DNA of 22,964 nucleotides, from NCBI GenBank assembly GCA_900754255.1, contig CAAECI010000097.1, positions 1-22,964 of the forward strand, written 5' to 3'. The stretch's first letter is position 1; the number at the start of each line of letters is the position of its first letter. The notes beneath the pieces are model-generated. The model did not search any database, was not told where the DNA came from, and saw nothing but the letters and a program-made list of their open reading frames with translations. The translations under genes and the position numbers were made by a program. The DNA is from an uncultured Succinivibrio sp. GTDB taxonomy: Bacteria > Pseudomonadota > Gammaproteobacteria > Enterobacterales > Succinivibrionaceae. This document shows positions 7,937 to 15,411 of the stretch, piece by piece.

Positions 7937-8044
7937 AAATACACGATCCTCCTATTTTCTTTGTAGGAAGAGCATGTCTGCTCGCATATGCGTTTTAAGG
8001 GCTTGCGGATTGATCCGTCTTTTTAAATTTGTTCAAACAAAAGC

Positions 8045-8053
8045 AGTATAGCA
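8045..8053 (-). promoter_or_regulatory. Extended -10 promoter candidate for mepM
   Basis: The minus strand reads TGCTATACT, a TGN plus TATACT extended -10 element in an AT-rich stretch. I see no good -35 hexamer, which extended -10 promoters can tolerate. The transcript would carry a 5' leader of about 170 bases before mepM, including the possible leader ORF. Confidence 0.4.
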
Positions 8054-8183
8054 TTTGATTTATAAAATGATCTTTAATCATCAAAACTTTACATTCGAGT
8101 TTTGAATCGACCTCACAAAATACAGATCAAAAAACAGCAAAAACTTAGGAAAGCTACGTAAACGGAAAAAAGTGCGGACGGAT

Positions 8184-8438
8184 TTATAGAAAATGACACA
8201 CCAAAAAGCACTCGAGCAGGATCACCGCAACTAATGCCGCACTTACCGCCGCACCTTGCCTGTTTACCGGAGTTCCTATGGCCAGATGCATAGAAAGGCG
8301 AGTTCTTAAGGTAATGACGCTCTTTGGAATTTGCCTCTTAAACCATTTTTCATGACGATCCCCAAGGCACAGTCTCACCGCAAAGGCGGTAAGCAACGAC
8401 AGGGCAAGGCAAAGCAATATTTTGGCAACGGGAGTCAT
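8184..8438 (-). CDS. Small two-helix membrane protein, unknown function
   Basis: An 84-residue protein with two hydrophobic segments: one near the N-terminus (about residues 4-24, AKILLCLALSLLTAFAVRL) and one at the C-terminus (about 62-83, AAVSAALVAVILLECFLVCHF). A basic, polar stretch containing RHEKWFKRQ joins them. The open frame extends 14 codons upstream, but I chose ATG 8438 because AAGGA lies just before it at good spacing. I recognise no family. A plus-strand frame covers much of the same DNA but lacks protein-like character. It is a single gene between mepM and the divergent permease. It could be spurious. Confidence 0.45.
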   Translation of the reverse strand: MTPVAKILLCLALSLLTAFAVRLCLGDRHEKWFKRQIPKSVITLRTRLSMHLAIGTPVNRQGAAVSAALVAVILLECFLVCHFL

Positions 8439-8576
8439 TTTCCTTATTTTCCTTACATTCGTAATATACAAAGCATACATCTATATAAATCTATATGTAG
8501 AGCATTTTGCATCTATTGGGGGTGATCGGATGATGCTAATTTTTACCCATGATCTTGAGATCTTCTAAGCATTTAT

Positions 8577-8596
8577 GTATCTGAAATTTTAGATAC
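8577..8596. promoter_or_regulatory. 20-bp near-perfect palindrome upstream of the permease gene
   Basis: GTATCTGAAATTTTAGATAC is a palindrome with one mismatched pair (18 of 20 bases symmetric), the size of a dimeric repressor site. It lies between the small membrane protein gene and the permease, 170 bases before the permease start. The regulator is unknown. Confidence 0.35.
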
Positions 8597-8766
8597 GTGA
8601 TCTTCTCGACAATTTTAAACAAAGTTGACAATACAGATCTTTGAGCGGGGGCTTTCGTTGACTAATATTTCTATGAAGTCTTTTTAAGCTTTGGATTTTG
8701 GGCATTTTCATCCCACTTTGTGTTTAAGCCTTATTTAATACAGAGCTTGGGATTAAGGAGTCTTAC

Positions 8767-10026
8767 ATGGATCCTGCCGTGATCACCCTAGCCGTTTTGG
8801 CCGTGGTGAGTTTTCTTTTTATCACCGAAATTATCCCCATGGCGGTTACCGCCGTTTCCGCAGCCGTGACCTTAGGTCTGTGCGGGGTACTTACCTCAAA
8901 GGAGGTATTTTCAGGCTTTTCAAACTCAACCGTCGTGCTCTTTGGAGGCATGTTCGTGGTGGGAGCGGCCATGATGGAAACGGGACTGGCCCAGACCGTC
9001 GGTCGCTTCGTAATTAAAAAGGTTGGCATACGTGAAAGACCTTTGATGGTAGCTCTGATGCTGGTTACCATATTTATGTCGGCCTTTGCCTCAAACACAG
9101 GATCCGTGGCATGCCTAATGCCCATGGTCATAGGTATTTGCGTATCCGCAAAGCTCCCGTCGGCTCCTCTGCTCATGGCTCTAGCCGTGGCGGCCAATAC
9201 CGGCTGCAACCTCACCATGGTAGGAACCCCGCCGAATATGCTTGCCAATGCCGCCTTGGAAAACGCCGGCTTTACTCCCTTCGGCTTTTTTGAATTTGCC
9301 ATCATAGGTGCTCCGCTGTGCTTGGGCTGCCTTATTTATACTGTTTATCTTGCGCCTAAGATCCTGCCTAAGAATCAGGCCAAGATGATGGGTATAGCTC
9401 AGATGAAGATCCCTGAAGGGTCGATACGCGGTCAGATACAGGCTTTGCTTATCTTGGCAGTGGTGGTGGCAGGACTCATCATTGGCATTCCCGGGGTATC
9501 CCCCTCCATGATGGCCGTGATCGGAGCCTTATTGTGCATTCTTACCAGGACCATCACTGAAAAGCAGGCCTATGACGGCATAGATTGGGTTACCATCTTC
9601 CTGTTTGCAGGCATGCTTCCGCTGGCCACGGCTTTGGATAAAACGGGAGCGGGGCAGATGGTTGCCGATTTCGTAGTGGAGCTTATGGGCTCAAATCCCT
9701 CCGAGATGACCATTATGGCAGTGCTCTTTTTGCTCTCCTGCGGTTTGACTCAGTTCATGCCTAATACCGCTACTGCGGCTTTGCTGATCCCCATCGGTCT
9801 GTCCATTTCGAAGCATCTAGGGGTATCGCCCTATGCCGTGACCATGGCTGTTACCATCGCAGCCTCAAGCTCGTTTGCAACTCCGGTGGCAACTCCTCCC
9901 AACACTCTGATCATGACGCCCGGCAATCTGCATTTTAAGGATTATTTGATCTTCGGCTTGCCGCTTTGCCTGATCTCGTTCGTTATGTGCGTGTTTATCG
10001 TTCCTTGGGCCTGGCCGTTCCGCTGA
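8767..10026 (+). CDS. SLC13/DASS-family anion permease
   Basis: A 419-residue, very hydrophobic inner-membrane protein with about 11 predicted helices and an internal two-fold repeat. It is related to the divalent anion:Na+ symporters and the wider ion-transporter superfamily, which move dicarboxylates, citrate or sulfate. The first repeat carries the SNT motif (FASNTGSVACLMPMVIG) and GTPPNML. The second carries FMPNTATAALLIPI and TPVATPPNTLIMTPG, the usual DASS substrate- and sodium-binding positions. It lacks the TrkA-C domains of larger homologues. The specific anion cannot be read from the sequence; a succinate or C4-dicarboxylate role would suit a fermenting anaerobe but is a guess. Start ATG 8767 has TAAGGAG at 8754-8760. 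It is a single transcription unit ending in the terminator at 10049. Confidence 0.9.
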   Translation: MDPAVITLAVLAVVSFLFITEIIPMAVTAVSAAVTLGLCGVLTSKEVFSGFSNSTVVLFGGMFVVGAAMMETGLAQTVGRFVIKKVGIRERPLMVALMLVTIFMSAFASNTGSVACLMPMVIGICVSAKLPSAPLLMALAVAANTGCNLTMVGTPPNMLANAALENAGFTPFGFFEFAIIGAPLCLGCLIYTVYLAPKILPKNQAKMMGIAQMKIPEGSIRGQIQALLILAVVVAGLIIGIPGVSPSMMAVIGALLCILTRTITEKQAYDGIDWVTIFLFAGMLPLATALDKTGAGQMVADFVVELMGSNPSEMTIMAVLFLLSCGLTQFMPNTATAALLIPIGLSISKHLGVSPYAVTMAVTIAASSSFATPVATPPNTLIMTPGNLHFKDYLIFGLPLCLISFVMCVFIVPWAWPFR

Positions 10027-10048
10027 AAATAATAAAAAAATGAGATAG

Positions 10049-10093
10049 AGCCCGCAGCCTATGCAATATCAAAAGAGCAGACTGCGGGCTTTT
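10049..10093 (+). terminator. Rho-independent terminator after the permease
   Basis: AGCCCGCAG (10049-10057) pairs perfectly with CTGCGGGCT (10082-10090) across a 24-base loop, followed by TTT. It begins 22 bases after the permease stop. The long loop makes it somewhat atypical, but the 9-bp GC-rich stem is strong. Confidence 0.75.
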
Positions 10094-10140
10094 GATATAC
10101 TTATAAAAAATAAATCGGGAGCTTCAATAAGGATAAAATT

Positions 10141-11415
10141 ATGATCTCTCTTTCTTTACTGCAGAAACTTGATCCGGAGTTATTCGCCTTTTTTGAAAAG
10201 GAAATGGAACATCAGCATTCTTCGCTGTCCTTCATTCCCGACGAGAACTCTACGACCCCCCTGTGCGCCACCATCATGGGCAACGTGCTTGTAAATTCCG
10301 TCGGTAAGGTGTCCTATTCCCGTGCCGAGGGATTGGAGGCGTTGACCGCCGATCGTATATGCCGTCTTTTCGGAGCCGAGCATGCCAATATTCGTACCTT
10401 GAATATTGAAGCGGCATCACGAGTGGTCTTTCAGGCCCTAACCAAGCGTGGCGATGTAGTTTTGTCGCTCGATCTCAGAAAGAAAGAGCACTGCAACAGT
10501 GAAAATCTCGTATTTCGTTTCGTAAATTTCGGTATTGATCCGCAAAAGCAGGAATTGAATTACGACGACATCGAGAAGACTGCTCGTGAGGCCAAGCCCC
10601 ATCTCATCATTTTGTCTCCCGTCAATTATCCTCAGGATATTGATTATGCCCGCCTTGCAAATATTGCCAAGGAGGTAGGAGCCTTGCTGTGGTGTGATAT
10701 CTCGCAAAATGCGGGACTTATTGCCGCAGGACGACTGGCATCACCGGTTCCCTATGCCGACGTCGTGACCTTTACCGTGCACGGCGCCATGCAGGGACCT
10801 CAGTGCTCGGTCATTTTATCCAAGGACGAATTGGGCGGAGCCATCGATCGCGCCGTTACCACCTCTGGACATATCGGTCTTTTAACTGCACAGCTCTCGG
10901 CGCTTTCGGCCCGTATCCATGAAATGGGCGGCGATCTTTACAAGAAATACTCCGATGCTGTAATCGAAAATGCCAAGGCTCTGGAAAGAGGTCTTAAAGC
11001 CGGCGGCATGAGCATAATCGGTCCCGGCACTCAATCTCACTTCGTAATGATCGATATGAGAAATACTGCCGTATCTGCTCGCGGAGCGCAGGAGCTTTTG
11101 GCAGATTGCAATGTAGGCGTACGTTATGCCACGGTGTGTACCTCGGATCCGACCGTCAAATTCGACTCAGTACGTTTCTCCGTGCTTTCGGCCACAACGC
11201 GCGGTCTCAAGCCTAAGGATCTTGAGAACGTAGGTAAGGTCATTGGCGGTTATTTACGTGCCCCGGATGATGAGCACGCCAAGGCCTTGACCGGTGCGGT
11301 AGCTACGCTTACTGCAACCTTGCCGTTCTTTGCAGGAAGGTGGTTGCCCGAGGGAGTGTCCTCTGAGGGCATTGCTCCTTACGGTGGCAGTGAGTTCGTG
11401 GCGGATCTCCATTAA
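10141..11415 (+). CDS. Serine hydroxymethyltransferase-like protein lacking the PLP-binding lysine
   Basis: A 424-residue protein with clear SHMT layout from end to end. FIPDEN stands where SHMT has LIASEN. Further matches are LFGAEHANI, VNFGIDPQKQELNYDDIEKTA, AKPHLIIL, VGALLWCDISQNAGLIAAG, SPVPYADVVTFTVHG and a C-terminal VRFSVLSATTRGLKPKD corresponding to the carboxylate-Arg region. In SHMT the strand TTTTHKTLxGPRGG carries the Lys that binds pyridoxal phosphate. Here it reads TFTVHGAMQGPQCS, so the Lys is Gly215 (codon GGC 10783-10785). The His stacking on the cofactor (His203 in E. coli) is Gln189, while Asp186 (Asp200 in E. coli) is kept. Normal glycine/serine-folate chemistry is therefore unlikely. 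The stop TAA shares its last base with the dusA ATG, so the two genes are translationally coupled. Start ATG 10141 has AAGGAT just upstream. Confidence 0.88.
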   Translation: MISLSLLQKLDPELFAFFEKEMEHQHSSLSFIPDENSTTPLCATIMGNVLVNSVGKVSYSRAEGLEALTADRICRLFGAEHANIRTLNIEAASRVVFQALTKRGDVVLSLDLRKKEHCNSENLVFRFVNFGIDPQKQELNYDDIEKTAREAKPHLIILSPVNYPQDIDYARLANIAKEVGALLWCDISQNAGLIAAGRLASPVPYADVVTFTVHGAMQGPQCSVILSKDELGGAIDRAVTTSGHIGLLTAQLSALSARIHEMGGDLYKKYSDAVIENAKALERGLKAGGMSIIGPGTQSHFVMIDMRNTAVSARGAQELLADCNVGVRYATVCTSDPTVKFDSVRFSVLSATTRGLKPKDLENVGKVIGGYLRAPDDEHAKALTGAVATLTATLPFFAGRWLPEGVSSEGIAPYGGSEFVADLH

Positions 11416-12386
11416 TGAAGGTAGATTTTTTACCCTCGGAGCGATTTTCGGTGGCGCCCATGGTGGACGTCACCACCTCCGCCTTCAGACGAGCTTGCCG
11501 TCTTTATACCAAAAAAGCCATGCTTTATACCGAGATGATTGCAGCAGATGCCATCACTCACGGCAAATTGCAGCTTTTGGATTTTGATCAATGTGAACCT
11601 CCCGTTACCTTGCAGCTGGGGGGGAGTGATCCTGCGGCTTTGGCCTTTGCCGCAAAATGCGGGGAGAGGGCAGGCTATGCTACCTTGAATTTAAATGCCG
11701 GCTGCCCCTCCGATAAAGTGCAGTCCGGATCCTTCGGGGCCGTGATGATGAAGGATCCCAAGCATTTGGCCCAATGCTTTAAAGCCATGAATGAGGCCGT
11801 GGATCTTCCGGTGTCGGTCAAAACGCGCATCGGTGTTGATGATCTCGACAGTGTGGAGTTTACGCATGAGCTCATCGGTACTTTATATGATGCCGGTTGT
11901 CGCCATGTGATCGTACATGCCAGAAAATGCTGGCTGAGCGGCCTTTCGCCCAAGGAAAACCGTAGCGTTCCGCCGCTTGATTACGAGCGTGTATGGGATC
12001 TGAAAAAGGTGTTTCCCAAGCTTAGAGTGACCATTAACGGCGGGATCACCTCGATTACGGACTGTCTCATGCATCTTGAGCATACAGACGGGGTGATGCT
12101 CGGACGTGCCTGCATTGATGATCCCTACCTTATGGCCTCTGTTGATTCAGAGATCTTCGGCGATGAAGGCGTTGTTCTAAGTCGTGAGCAGATCTTTGAA
12201 AAGGCAATAGTTTTGTGTGAGAACTATGTGAAAGAGGGCGGTCGTTTTCGTCACATGGGACAGCATTTTTTAAATCTCTTTGCCTCCTGCAACGGAGCAA
12301 GACGCTATCGTCGATATTTGTCCGAGCATTTAGGCGAAGACGATGCAAGGGCGGTGCTTAAAAAGGCTTATTCATGTCTGCTTTGA
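11415..12386 (+). CDS. dusA: tRNA-dihydrouridine synthase A
   Basis: An FMN-dependent TIM-barrel enzyme that reduces uridine in the tRNA D-loop (positions 20/20a for DusA) with NADPH. The 323-residue protein starts with FSVAPMVDVTTSAFRR, has the catalytic Cys97 in NLNAGCPSDKVQSG, then SVKTRIGVDD and HVIVHARKCWLSGLSPKENRSVPPLDY. That last motif is diagnostic for DusA over DusB and DusC. The C-terminal helical tRNA-binding domain (about residues 245-323) is complete. Its ATG overlaps the stop of the upstream SHMT-like gene by one base (TAATG). No terminator is evident after it; the aldo/keto reductase starts 107 bases downstream. Confidence 0.95.
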   Translation: MKVDFLPSERFSVAPMVDVTTSAFRRACRLYTKKAMLYTEMIAADAITHGKLQLLDFDQCEPPVTLQLGGSDPAALAFAAKCGERAGYATLNLNAGCPSDKVQSGSFGAVMMKDPKHLAQCFKAMNEAVDLPVSVKTRIGVDDLDSVEFTHELIGTLYDAGCRHVIVHARKCWLSGLSPKENRSVPPLDYERVWDLKKVFPKLRVTINGGITSITDCLMHLEHTDGVMLGRACIDDPYLMASVDSEIFGDEGVVLSREQIFEKAIVLCENYVKEGGRFRHMGQHFLNLFASCNGARRYRRYLSEHLGEDDARAVLKKAYSCLL

Positions 12387-12493
12387 TAATGAGAGATTTT
12401 GCATAATTTTCATTAAAAAACGGGAAACGACAGGGTTGACCGCTGTATAAATAAAAAGACCGTATTCGTATTTTGCTACGGAGCTAAACTGCT

Positions 12494-13354
12494 ATGGAAT
12501 TGAAAATAAATTCTTGTTTTACATTGAATAACGGTGTAAAAATGCCGGTTTTAGGATTGGGGGTGTTTCACTCCAAGGCCGGAGAGGAGACTGCAGCTGC
12601 CGTTAAATGTGCTATTGATTGCGGGTATCGTATGATCGATACCGCCCGTGCCTATTCCAATGAACAAAGCGTGGGGGATGGGATCAGAGCCTCGGGGGTA
12701 AAACGCGAGGATCTTTTCATAACCACCAAACTTTGGAAAACCGATTATCACGATCCGCGCACGGGGCTTAAGAATTCCCTTAAGCGTCTCGGACTTGATT
12801 ATGTAGATCTTTTTCTCCTGCATTGGCCATTTGACGGATATGAGGATGCCTACGGCGTGCTTGAGCAATTGCAGAAGGACGGACTGTGCCGTGCGATCGG
12901 CGTCTCCAATTTTAAGATCTCTCATCTTGAGAAGCTACTGGCGTGCGGAGTTTCGGTGCCGCAGGTGAATCAGATGGAGATCCATCCGACCAATACTGAG
13001 GAAGAGTTAACCGCCTGGTGCCGTCGTCACGGTATTTTAATGGAGGCATACTCTCCCTTGGGTGGAGAAGGGCGTTTATTGGTGGATGATCCCAGACTCG
13101 TGGGTATGCGTGATTACTATCATAAGACGGCAGCACAGATCATTTTACGTTGGGATCTGCAACGAGGGATCGCCGTGATCCCCAAGTCCGTACGTCCCGA
13201 GCGTATTAAGGAAAATGCCGATCTCTTCGATTTTGATCTCTCGCAGGGGGATATTGCCACGATCTCTGATATGAACAGCAATGATCGCCGCAACTATGAT
13301 CCCGATAAGATAAATTCTCGTCCGTCCTGGATGGAGCCTAAGCTTACCGATTAA
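12494..13354 (+). CDS. Aldo/keto reductase, 2,5-diketo-gluconate reductase type
   Basis: A 286-residue (alpha/beta)8 NADPH-dependent carbonyl reductase. All four catalytic residues are present: Asp49 and Tyr54 (MIDTARAYSNE), Lys79 (ITTKLW) and His110 (LLHWP). GVSNF, QMEIHP and YSPLG are typical AKR strands, and IPKSVRPERIKEN (about 232-244) is the NADPH 2'-phosphate clamp. It resembles AKR5-type enzymes such as YvgN and DkgA, which reduce small aldehydes and ketones; the natural substrate is unknown. Start ATG 12494 is preceded by ACGGAG at reasonable spacing. It is monocistronic or a read-through product of the dusA unit, and converges on the HAD phosphatase with a shared hairpin between them. 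Confidence 0.93.
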   Translation: MELKINSCFTLNNGVKMPVLGLGVFHSKAGEETAAAVKCAIDCGYRMIDTARAYSNEQSVGDGIRASGVKREDLFITTKLWKTDYHDPRTGLKNSLKRLGLDYVDLFLLHWPFDGYEDAYGVLEQLQKDGLCRAIGVSNFKISHLEKLLACGVSVPQVNQMEIHPTNTEEELTAWCRRHGILMEAYSPLGGEGRLLVDDPRLVGMRDYYHKTAAQIILRWDLQRGIAVIPKSVRPERIKENADLFDFDLSQGDIATISDMNSNDRRNYDPDKINSRPSWMEPKLTD

Positions 13355-13357
13355 TCA

Positions 13358-13389
13358 AAGCCTCCCAAGTCATAAGATTAGGGAGGCTT
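13358..13389. terminator. Hairpin terminator between convergent genes
   Basis: AAGCCTCCC (13358-13366) pairs perfectly with GGGAGGCTT (13381-13389) over a 14-base loop. It sits between the convergent aldo/keto reductase and HAD genes and could serve both directions. Neither side has a strong T-run; the minus-strand side continues TGATTAA, giving a slightly better tail there. Confidence 0.6.
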
Positions 13390-13436
13390 GCGGTAATGAT
13401 CCCAAATTTATTCAAATGACAACATGTAGATTGTGA

Positions 13437-14057
13437 TCAGACTAAAAAGTCAGAAATGATCTTACCGCCTCTTACCTGCAAGGCAGTCATACCCGCAGCC
13501 TTAATTCCCTGCAGACCCACATTAGTATCTTCAAAAACAAGGCAGTCCTTGGGTTCTACCTGTACGCGCTCGGCGGCCACCAGGTAGGTATCGGGAGCAG
13601 GCTTGCAGTTTTTTACCTGATCGCTGCTTACGATTGTTTGTACGTAGTCGTAAAGTCCGTGGCGCTTTAAAAGAGCCTCGGTCTCGGGTAACTGTGAACC
13701 GGTGGCGACAGCAGTTTTAAGATCGAGTTCGTGTGCTTTTTTTAAATAGCGGGCAATGGAGTCGTAGAACTCAATGTTTTGCATATACTTGCTACGGTAA
13801 ATCTGAGTCTTAAGATCGGCAAGTTTAATTGGATCAAGATCCGTTCTGTCGGCCTTTTCAAGCATCATGCGACAGATCTCAGATGATCTGATTCCGCCTA
13901 CACTCATGATGTACTCGTAATCTATAAGCGGCAGAGAGTATTCCGCAAGCACCTCGTTCCAGGCCTTAAGGTGCCAAGGCTCGGAATCGATAAGCGTTCC
14001 GTCCAAATCAAATATGAGGGCCTTGAAACGGCTGAATATGGTTGCGTCCTCAATCAT
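13437..14057 (-). CDS. HAD-family phosphatase, YqaB / beta-phosphoglucomutase-like
   Basis: A 206-residue HAD subfamily I hydrolase. Motif I is FDLDGTLIDSE (nucleophile Asp17, general acid Asp19), motif II is VATGS, motif III is the Lys in NCKPAPDTYL, and motif IV is FEDTNVGLQGIKAAGM. The four-helix cap between motifs I and II covers about residues 25-95. The pattern is closest to E. coli YqaB (fructose-1-phosphatase) and beta-phosphoglucomutase, so the substrate is probably a small sugar phosphate; a nucleotide cannot be excluded given its partner. It starts 3 bases after the stop of the dCMP deaminase gene, so the two form a tight operon. All catalytic residues are present. Confidence 0.9.
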   Translation of the reverse strand: MIEDATIFSRFKALIFDLDGTLIDSEPWHLKAWNEVLAEYSLPLIDYEYIMSVGGIRSSEICRMMLEKADRTDLDPIKLADLKTQIYRSKYMQNIEFYDSIARYLKKAHELDLKTAVATGSQLPETEALLKRHGLYDYVQTIVSSDQVKNCKPAPDTYLVAAERVQVEPKDCLVFEDTNVGLQGIKAAGMTALQVRGGKIISDFLV

Positions 14058-14060
14058 TCT

Positions 14061-14594
14061 TTATCTCCCGGCTTCTTTTTCCAATTCTTCAAGTATTTCT
14101 GGGGCAATGTGATCTTCCGTATCGTCGGGCCAGTGCTGCGGATCGATACTGACGAGGTTTCCGCACTGATCGCGTAACACCACGCGTGAGATCTGGGCAT
14201 TCAAAATAAGACGTTCACACATGGCGCAGGGGCGGTTTTGTACGGTAGGTTTACCGGAGGCCGCATCCGTTCCTGCCAAATATAAGGTCCCGCCGACTAT
14301 GTCGAGCGGGTTGCCGTTGATGATGGCATTGGCTTCGGCATGAACGGCACGGCAGAGCTCATAATGAGTGCCCGGGCGTATCTTCAGTCTTTGACGTAGA
14401 CAGACCCCAAGATCGGTACAGTTGGCCCTGCATCTCGGGGCTCCGTTGTATCCCGTTGAAACAATACGCCCGTCCTGAGATACGATGACGGCCCCGTAAC
14501 GACGGCGCAGACAGGTTGAACGCATGGAGACGGCTTCTGCAATTTCCATGAAGGATTCATCCTTGGTAGGTCTTATATAAGCATTGTCTTCCAT
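14061..14594 (-). CDS. dCMP deaminase family protein (ComEB-like)
   Basis: A 177-residue zinc-dependent cytidine deaminase-fold enzyme. Zinc and catalytic residues are intact: His85 and Glu87 in CRAVHAEANAI, Cys123 and Cys126 in RPCAMCERLI. STGYNGAPR and the segment with clustered cysteines before the HAE match the dCMP deaminase/ComEB branch, which converts dCMP to dUMP for thymidylate synthesis. The protein has a short N-terminal extension and an acidic C-terminal tail. Start ATG 14594 has GGAGG six bases upstream. It is the first gene of an operon with the HAD phosphatase and has a promoter candidate at 14629-14637. A competence role, as suggested by the ComEB name, is not implied. Confidence 0.9.
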   Translation of the reverse strand: MEDNAYIRPTKDESFMEIAEAVSMRSTCLRRRYGAVIVSQDGRIVSTGYNGAPRCRANCTDLGVCLRQRLKIRPGTHYELCRAVHAEANAIINGNPLDIVGGTLYLAGTDAASGKPTVQNRPCAMCERLILNAQISRVVLRDQCGNLVSIDPQHWPDDTEDHIAPEILEELEKEAGR

Positions 14595-14628
14595 GATATA
14601 CCTCCAAAAGCCCTAATTACGATTGCAG

Positions 14629-14637
14629 ATCATAGCA
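14629..14637 (-). promoter_or_regulatory. Extended -10 promoter for the dCMP deaminase operon
   Basis: The minus strand reads TGCTATGAT, an extended -10 element (TGN plus TATGAT, five of six). The start point would fall near 14622, about 28 bases before the ATG. No convincing -35 is seen. Confidence 0.45.
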
Positions 14638-15147
14638 GAAACAAAGTTAATTATCGTCCTCTTGTGAATGATAAAAATTATGGAATTTAGAGATATATTT
14701 ATATAGCAGAGGTGATTATAAAGACGAAAATGGCTGAATATAAGAGATAAGAATAATTTGAGTTTATAGGATAAAGAAATTAGCCAATTTATAAGAACTT
14801 ATTATAAAAACAAAGATTAGCAATAATTACAAAATACATAATGAAAAGAAAATTCATAATTGTTCATAAAAAAGGATGGCTAAAAATATGCTTGGTTTTG
14901 TTGAGACTAAAATTATATAAATATGTGGCTAAAATCCATGCAAATTCATTAGTATTTGGTATAAGGGAATAAAAGAAAGTTGTTAAAAGGTTTAAAATTA
15001 AACTTTAAATATAAGAATAGGATAAAAATGAATTAAAAATATAAAGAAAAGTCTATATTCAGTAATTAAGATGCTTTTATTAATATAAATTGCAACAGCA
15101 TTAAAGAATAAATTAGTCGAAAATTATTTTAAGACAAAATATAATCT

Positions 15148-15247
15148 CTTTGTGACAAAGATGACTCATTGTGTCTCAATGTATAAATATGACTTGAAAC
15201 ACTCCTTAAGTGTCGTTAACTAATTGGTTAATGGCCCTTATTTAAGG
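15148..15247. promoter_or_regulatory. Cluster of five small inverted repeats
   Basis: Five different short dyads lie almost end to end. They are CTTTGTgACAAAG (15148-15160), CATTGtgtctCAATG (15167-15181), ACACTccttaAGTGT (15199-15213), TTAACtaattgGTTAA (15216-15231) and CCTTAttTAAGG (15236-15247). They end about 165 bases before the DprA-like start. They could be regulator sites or short RNA or DNA hairpins. AT-rich DNA yields such dyads by chance, but this density is notable. Confidence 0.35.
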
Positions 15248-15341
15248 CGAGGTATGTTTATACTGTTGACGAAAAGTTTTACGTAGGAAGGATTTTTTTT
15301 TATCGGTATGATTCAAAGCCAAAAGAAAAAGCGAGGTTGCG

Positions 15342-15404
15342 ATGTTTATAGCCAATTATTCAAATTTAAATACCGCTACTCATAAAGCCATAGAAATTAT
15401 TTAA
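15342..15404 (+). CDS. Possible 20-codon leader ORF before the DprA-like gene
   Basis: ATG 15342 opens a 20-codon frame (MFIANYSNLNTATHKAIEII) ending at TAA 15402-15404, seven bases before the DprA-like ATG. GAGG at 15333-15336 gives it a ribosome binding site, whereas the DprA-like start has none. The arrangement suggests translational coupling. No family is recognised, and it could be fortuitous. Confidence 0.35.
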   Translation: MFIANYSNLNTATHKAIEII

Positions 15405-15411
15405 TTGTCAG

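Larger units (their letters stand above)
7870..8183. other. Intergenic region upstream of mepM
   Basis: About 310 bases separate mepM from the small membrane protein gene, both on the minus strand. It holds a possible extended -10 promoter (8045-8053) and a possible leader ORF (7880-7936). Read on the minus strand, it also holds the near-palindrome TTTGTTTGAACAAA, the short hairpin CGGATCAATCCG and repeated AAAACGCAT elements. I see no longer gene and no RNA gene here. Confidence 0.6.
14595..15411. other. AT-rich non-coding region beside the DprA-like gene
   Basis: Roughly 800 bases, far more AT-rich than the flanking genes, with stops in every frame and no ORF of useful length except the 20-codon one at 15342-15404. 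The left end carries the dCMP deaminase promoter. The middle (about 14640-15140) shows nothing I can name. The right part has a cluster of small dyads (15148-15247). The composition fits foreign DNA brought in with the DprA-like gene. No tRNA, integrase or flanking direct repeat was found. Confidence 0.6.

Noticed and set aside
7870..8183. Zur-type zinc operator controlling mepM, because E. coli mepM neighbours znu genes
   Set aside because: No Zur-like palindrome was seen and no znu genes are in the window.
8331..8525. Plus-strand 64-codon frame over the small membrane protein gene
   Set aside because: Low-complexity, mixed composition and no ribosome site; the minus-strand frame has two clear membrane segments and a good ribosome site.
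8621..8680. TTGACA and TTGACT boxes ahead of the permease
   Set aside because: Neither has a matching -10 at normal spacing, so no promoter is claimed.
12436..12464. TTGACC as a -35 for the aldo/keto reductase promoter
   Set aside because: No acceptable -10 hexamer at 16-18 bases; the TATAAA nearby is much too close.
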